The notes under the pieces were generated by a model, which was not told the DNA's origin, searched no databases, and saw only the letters and a program-made list of their open reading frames with translations. Position numbers and translations under genes: made by a program. This document shows positions 58,738 through 64,000 of a stretch of DNA of 64,000 nucleotides, one piece after another. Position 1 is the stretch's first letter. Every line of letters begins with the position of its first letter. Source of the DNA: Fallopia convolvulus. Taxonomy: Eukaryota > Streptophyta > Magnoliopsida > Caryophyllales > Polygonaceae. The DNA lies in NCBI GenBank assembly GCA_964016875.1, contig OZ024737.1, positions 35,093,683-35,157,682 of the forward strand, in the 5' to 3' direction.

Positions 58738-61700
58738 TTATTCAAGATGGTCGTGAGGCCTCAACGACATAAACGCAACTGCATAGTGGCGTAGCCAATT
58801 AGCATCGTCCACTTCACCATTGTGTAACGGCGTCCCATGATTCATCGAACCCCTCATCCTCTTCATGCGACTTCGCCACGCCAACTGGATGTTAATTGCC
58901 GCCCATGTTCTCCAGTTGGACGAATGAAACCTGTTACAAATTACTCTGTTTTCAGGCACATTATAAGATAACACAAGACTTGAAACAAAGCAGAAAGAAG
59001 CATAATAATACCTCAGCGTCCTCTTCATATTCTCATTAGCAAACTTGTAGCGGAAGTGCTCGGTTATGTAACGAAGATCATAAGCGTCGAGACCAAACGC
59101 CTCGGTAGACTCGATACAAATGAAGGTCGCGGAGGAGGCTGGAAGGCGGTGAATGAAAGGCCTCCTGAGGCACCACGACAACAGCTCGTCCCCTAAAAAC
59201 GCTCCTGGCTCTAACAAGTTGGTCGCCGTGTTGCCTTTGCTAAGGCTCTGGCTACTCCTAACGCGTCCTTTGACCATGAACACCATTCGTTGCACTGGAT
59301 CTCCTTCCCTCATCAACTATATATGTTACATACATGATACATTTAAGTGAAACAATGCATGAGCTGAAGTGTTGTAAAAATGCAAACAAGAGGCTTTGGA
59401 GTAGAAAAAAAAATTAACCTTTTCGCCTTTGGAGTAGATCAGAGGCTTGACGCGGTCACATATGTTGTCGAGAATCAGATCATCCAGGCAATGAAAAAGA
59501 GGCACCTGTGCAAATTTGATATGTATGTGTGAATGGATTTAGTACATAAGCAGTAATCAAGAGGATCAAATTTTACCTGCCAACTTGTAAATCAAAGGAA
59601 TGAGCAAATAAATGTACCTTCTTAATGAGGTCTAAGCAGAGGTAGCGTTTGATGTCCCTTCTAAGGCCCTCAGGTAAATCTTTGATTTGTTCCATCTCAT
59701 CAACCGCCCCAGAAGTTATCCATGTCTGTTTTTCGAATTGTCGTACTCTCCGCCTAAGACTAGACGGCAATTGCCGCCTCCTCATCCACCATTCCATGTC
59801 TCTGCATCTCATCTGCATCTTTCTCTTGTTCGCCATCACCGTGTGGAGGAAAACCTGAACAGTTTTTTACCAAAAAATCATATCATCGATCTTCTATGTA
59901 CTTGACCGAGATTGAGTGGATGAACAGAATTAACTACAAGATAATGACTCACCTGAATGTTTCCAATCAATAGAGTGAAGAGCATCAACCCTCCAAGCAC
60001 AAGAATTATAGAGAAAAGAACCTCGGACCAGTGGCTCGTCGGTGTTAGATTGTTCCCAAAAGTGCTGAACACATGAAGATTACAATTATTTACTTAGCTC
60101 TTCAACATTATACAAATTTTTCTAAGGCAAATCATTGTATATACCTGAGTTGGAATAGACCCCAAGAGATGGGATAAAGTATCTTGACAACAATGGCTTT
60201 GCTAGATATGACAGGCAAGGCGGAAGCATAGATTCCGTAGGGAAAAGGGCCGGCCTCGTCTAGGCATAACGACTTTCTGGTAATGGTAGAGTTGACGCCG
60301 CATGGGTTCCCTATTGTTCTTGATGGGAGGATGAATTGGTGGCAACTCTGCTTTGAGCAGGATAGGGAAAGACTACATTTGGCTGTTTGGCTACATTGTT
60401 GTTTAAGACAAGAGGCCACGCGTTGTATTGCAAGGACGTACCAGCATCCTCCTACTGCCTGCAGGCACAAGCCACAAAACTTATGTTACATATAGACAGA
60501 CAGAAAGACAGACAAATAGACAGACAATATATGTATGTTGCGCGACATACATGAGAAGCGATGAAGTAAGCAATGAGGTTGAGGCCGAAGCCCCACCAAA
60601 TGGTGCCGAAGATGTAGCCAGTGACCTTCTGCATTCTCCTCATTAAGGAAAGGCTGTGCAGAACTTTGGGTAGGAATTGTAGGAGAAACGAAATCAGAAG
60701 TATAGCCATCAGAAGCTTTATTCTCTCTGCTTCCACTAATCTTGGCACCACTGACCAGAACACGGCCTGCAACATCAACAACAATACTCACTTTAATTTA
60801 TATGAAAAAGTTCTATCCACACACAAATATTTGATTCAACCCGACCATGCTCAGCTCTAGCTTTTGTTTCTTTGTTAGATTGGGTGGGTTTCAAGTATCG
60901 ATCTTTTAATTTTTTTTGCAGGATGTCTGTTGGGTCAAGAGTCGGCCGTCGGGGCAGTCGGGTCGGGTCATTTGAGAATTTGCTATATATCAAAGATCTT
61001 GATATATGAATCTTAATGTAAACCACGTACTGACCAAAAAAATTAATATATTAATTAGGTGCTAATAGCTACTATGAGATTCCAACTCATATAGGAGCCA
61101 CAGCTTACTATCCATGATTGGAACTTCTTACCTAACAACTCAAGTCAGATCTTAATGACTTTTAAGTACTGTTTCAAAAAGGCAAGTCATTAAAATACTT
61201 GCCAATATATGAACACGTAACCGAACCTTGTTAATTAAAACTGCAATTCCACCTGTACCGTAACTAAAACCATACTTTGAATTAAATAGATATAAAATAG
61301 AATCAAGAAATGCTGGCGTGGCGAGTGAAGAATGTGCAGAAAGATTTACCTGCGGTATAGGAAGTATGACGAAGACGTCGAACCAGAAGCCCTTGAGAGA
61401 CCGAACGTAGTGAGCCGAGATAGCACGCGGGTCCCATACGAGTTTCCCGCAGCCCACCACGAGCGACTCCCTGGACACGTAAGCAAGGCGAAACTGGAGC
61501 CACAGGTGGAAGAGGTGGACCCCATCTACGCACGTGCGGAGCACGCTTACCACGACTGCCAGCCAGCCGTTGATCGCCAGGCAGGGGGCCCCGCTCGCCC
61601 CAACCGTTATCGCGTAGAAGAACAGCGGATCGACGGCCAGCGCCACGCCACGTGCCAGCAGGACCGCCCTGTTCCACTTTCGTACGTATTCGCTCCTCGG

Positions 61701-62198
61701 GTCCAGTATTGGGCCGAACATGAGGCCCAAAGTGGATGACGGCGAGCCCCCGTGGCCCAGCCCAGCTCCGGACTTCCTCCGACTCTTGGAGCGGGATGGG
61801 GCGGGCCGGGTTTGGACGGGGAAGAGGGAGGAGCCCGCGGAGGCTTGCCATTCGGGCTGGTCGGCCCGGTCACAGCTGGTGGAGTGGAAGACGGGGAGGC
61901 CGACCTGGGTGCAGGCGTAGCACTCGCCGGCCGGGCTGGAGAGCGACGGCGTCGGGGTGCTGCCGGAGTTGCTAGTTGTGGTGGTGGTGCTGTCTTCTAC
62001 AGCTGCAACGGCGTCGTCGGAATTTGGGGTCGTCCGTTTGACGCCGAGTATCCGAAAGCACCTGGAAAAAAAAAGAATCAGTGTTAATTACTTCCATTGG
62101 AGATTCAGAATTGAATTCGGAAGATGTAATTGGATTGGATTGGGAAATGAGTAAGGATAGATAGATAGATACCAGGGGAGAGGAAGGCTGGAAGGCAT
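58738..62198 (-). CDS. CNGC2: Cyclic nucleotide-gated channel 2 (CNGC2/DND1)
   Basis: Nine exons join in phase: 62198-62173, 62061-61350, 60766-60551, 60458-60145, 60064-59953, 59854-59618, 59505-59419, 59316-59012, 58930-58738 (TAA); 733 residues, as expected. The N-terminus has ECYACTQVGLPVFHSTSCD, specific to CNGC2. The S1-S6 core spans about 175-470, with FAR-like segment WNRAVLLARGVALAVDPLFFY and the C-linker WWMRRRQLPSSLR. The cyclic nucleotide-binding domain (GAFLGDELLSWCLRRPF) is followed by the calmodulin-binding helix and the IQ motif AAINIQLAWRSRMKR; it ends RPHDHLE. CNGC2 passes calcium at the plasma membrane and, with CNGC4, controls immune and calcium signalling. The filter is STFGNNL (423-429) instead of STFANDL, and the pore helix differs from the usual WALP...LMTL. 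Confidence 0.95.
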
Positions 62199-63309
62199 GT
62201 TGAGGTTAGCGGGAGGGTAACCATGGAGAAAGAGAGAATGGAATGTTATCTTGAGAGAGAGAAAGAGGGAGAGAGGGAGATGGAGAAATGAAGAGAGGAG
62301 GGAGGGGGTGTTGGAGATAAAATCATAAAAGCTGGTGTCGAGTAGCACATGATGAACAAGGGGAGGAGGAGGTTGGCTGGATGGGCCCCACTACTACTAC
62401 AATCATATTATTATATTTCAATTTTAGTACGGCATTAGGTCATGTGTGGGGTCCCACCCCCATATGGAGATCCATATTGTGTTTCGGGAGAATTTGAGGG
62501 GAATGATCCATATTGATGGATGGGGAAAAAAAATTGTTAGAGACGTCAGTACGTGAAAGTCTTTATTTTTTACACTCAAGGAAGTGTCATTTTAAGGGGA
62601 ATGATCATGTGAGAAGGTAAATTTTATCACTTCTCTAAAAAGAATGGCTTTTTAAATCAGATTTTCATTGAAGAAAAAAAGGACACGGACATATTTAAAA
62701 AATAGAAAAATGATTTGTAATAAAGTAAATTATCTACTTTGAATCAATAATAATACGAATTTTAAAAATCATCAATGACAATACACACTATTAAGATTTA
62801 AACCCAAAACAATATCATATGAATTTTCGGTGAAAGGTATGACATAGACACCGGAATGTTGATGTGTTAAAAAAGATATGTGACACCTTATTTTTCTTTG
62901 TAATTTCTTAAAAACAGTTTCTCGTACTACTGATTTAACACAAATCCAATTGTATACGTTGTCTTTATAAACTCTTATTTTCTTAACATAATTCTTAAAT
63001 ATTTTAGTCCCTCCTTAACGAAATTTGTTCTCTAAATTTGTATATTTTTTCTACATCTTTCTCAATCCTATATATCTTATATAATTTTTTCCATTATTAT
63101 AAAAAAAAGTATGTGTGTTTTAAGTACTTATTCTGGTTATGTATTAATAATTCTTAAGGGTTTCTTTGAATATTTTTTAGTATTTTGTATTTTTTTGTTA
63201 AATTGAAAAAACATTAGCTATGTTAGAGAATTTTCTTGGCACCTACAATAAGAAGTTTTTGGTTCCGACCCTACTTAAGCTATTCCGATATATATATACA
63301 CAATTAGTT
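62199..63309. other. Upstream region of CNGC2, then AT-rich DNA
   Basis: GA/CT-rich 62230-62300 (GAGAGAGAAAGAGGGAGAG) lies in the probable 5' UTR/promoter. No clear TATA box was fixed. From 62520 the DNA is AT-rich with no gene. Confidence 0.45.
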
Positions 63310-63680
63310 TTCAACTAGTTTGATGCACATACATTTCGGTTTTAGGGCACACAAAAACAAGATTAATGTTTTAGTTGTTCTGGTGTAGATACAATTCGTT
63401 TGATGCACAACTAATTTTGATGCACAAACTCATACCAAAAGCACCAAGTTTTGATGCACTTAAGGCTAATCTTTATGTATAATTAACATGTATTGATGTA
63501 CATAAAATTTGGTTTTGGTGCAGACACGAACAAGATGAACGTTTTAGTTGTTTTAGTGCATATACAATTCGTTTGATGTACTATAGCTACTTTTGATGCA
63601 CAAACGCATATCTAAGCACTCAATTTTGATGGACATAAGATTAGTTTTGATGTACATCTTTGATGCGAACCTAGGGTCAC
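63310..63680. repeat. Two diverged direct copies, about 173-bp spacing
   Basis: GATTAATGTTTTAGTTGTTCTGG at 63361 and GATGAACGTTTTAGTTGTTTTAG at 63534 begin matching stretches that share ACAATTCGTTTGATG. TTTGATGCACA-like words recur at least six times. Confidence 0.7.
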
Positions 63681-64000
63681 AAGGGGCGGATCTAGGCTCG
63701 AAACGTTCGGATCTTCTCCGACAAATAGTAACCGGATAGATTTGAGGCCGAAGCCTAGACTTTGAGATGAGAGGTGAAGTGAAAGGATTGAGAAGGGGGC
63801 CTAGTTTGACGTAGGCCAGGAGAATATGGGGTCGGGAAAAGAATAGGGTGACGCCCGGACCAAAGGGGAGGAGAAACTCGACTCAAAGCTCTGACTTAAT
63901 TCATTTTGGACGTGGATTTAAAGGAGTCCCGAGTGCCTCTTATATAGAGAGCAAACTCGAAACCCTAGGTACAAAGAAGGGGATCAGATTGGGCCTAGCA
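63681..64000. other. Unassigned GC-richer end of window
   Basis: CTCTTATATAGAGAGC near 63937 could be the TATA region of an LTR that continues beyond the window. No coding region is seen. Confidence 0.25.

Noticed and set aside
61303..61975. Long frames of 135-182 codons opposite or out of phase with CNGC2 exon 2
   Set aside because: They are shadows of the GC-rich CNGC2 exon, whose own frame has clear family homology.
1..64000. CRISPR arrays, bacterial operons, ribosome binding sites
   Set aside because: The DNA is plant nuclear; no regularly spaced direct repeats of CRISPR type exist.

Overview
This is nuclear DNA of a flowering plant, probably a eudicot. Genes are split by GT-AG introns, there is a nuclear tRNA-Leu, and intergenic space is AT-rich and filled with plant transposon families (Ty3/gypsy, Ty1/copia, TRIM, LINE, hAT, MULE, CACTA, Tourist, Stowaway, Helitron). 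The species cannot be fixed from sequence alone. All exon boundaries were placed by hand from splice signals, codon phase and family knowledge.

Six genes look intact or nearly so. From left to right: (1) the 3' part of DEG8, a chloroplast lumenal HtrA-type protease (about 276-6659, +), followed by a tRNA-Leu(CAG) at 7081; (2) a membrane-anchored SDR of the plant hydroxysteroid dehydrogenase (HSD) family (23333-24858, +); (3) a PLDRP1/At5g39570-like low-complexity protein (36517-37949, +); (4) a 98-residue secreted peptide precursor with an Asp-Tyr motif (43986-44838, -); (5) a STAR1/ABCI17-like ABC nucleotide-binding protein (45819-48228, -) with a changed Walker A motif; (6) CNGC2, a cyclic nucleotide-gated channel (58738-62198, -), with nine exons in phase and an unusual selectivity filter.

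Broken host genes: a 3' sulfotransferase piece (11.25-11.7 kb) and a PPR gene with stops and a frameshift (34.3-35.1 kb). A plant mobile domain (PMD) gene remnant (32.9-34.3 kb) lies tail-to-tail with a MULE transposase pseudogene (30.8-32.9 kb).

The rest is layered mobile DNA. At 7.5-10.6 kb are LINE and copia remnants. From 12.4 to 21.3 kb, two copies of one gypsy family face each other and bracket an hAT remnant and a long LTR-like fragment. At 22-23 kb are Stowaway-like and MULE/MITE-like elements. At 25.6-27.6 kb is a fold-back element abutting a LINE 3' end. At 28.2-30.2 kb are Helitron ends. At 38.3-43.3 kb are a TRIM, a gypsy element and a solo LTR with a perfect target duplication. 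At 48.3-50.9 kb is a large element with terminal inverted repeats. At 51.2-55 kb are a Helitron, a CACTA inside a copia gag, and an hAT MITE nested in a Tourist MITE. At 55.1-58.4 kb is a copia element with matching 125-bp LTRs and a 1.25-kb insertion.

The host genes do not form one pathway. The most useful biological leads are the peptide gene, the CNGC2 pore and STAR1 Walker A substitutions, the DEG8 GC-AG intron, and the transposon-junction evidence. I did not find a clear new multi-gene system.
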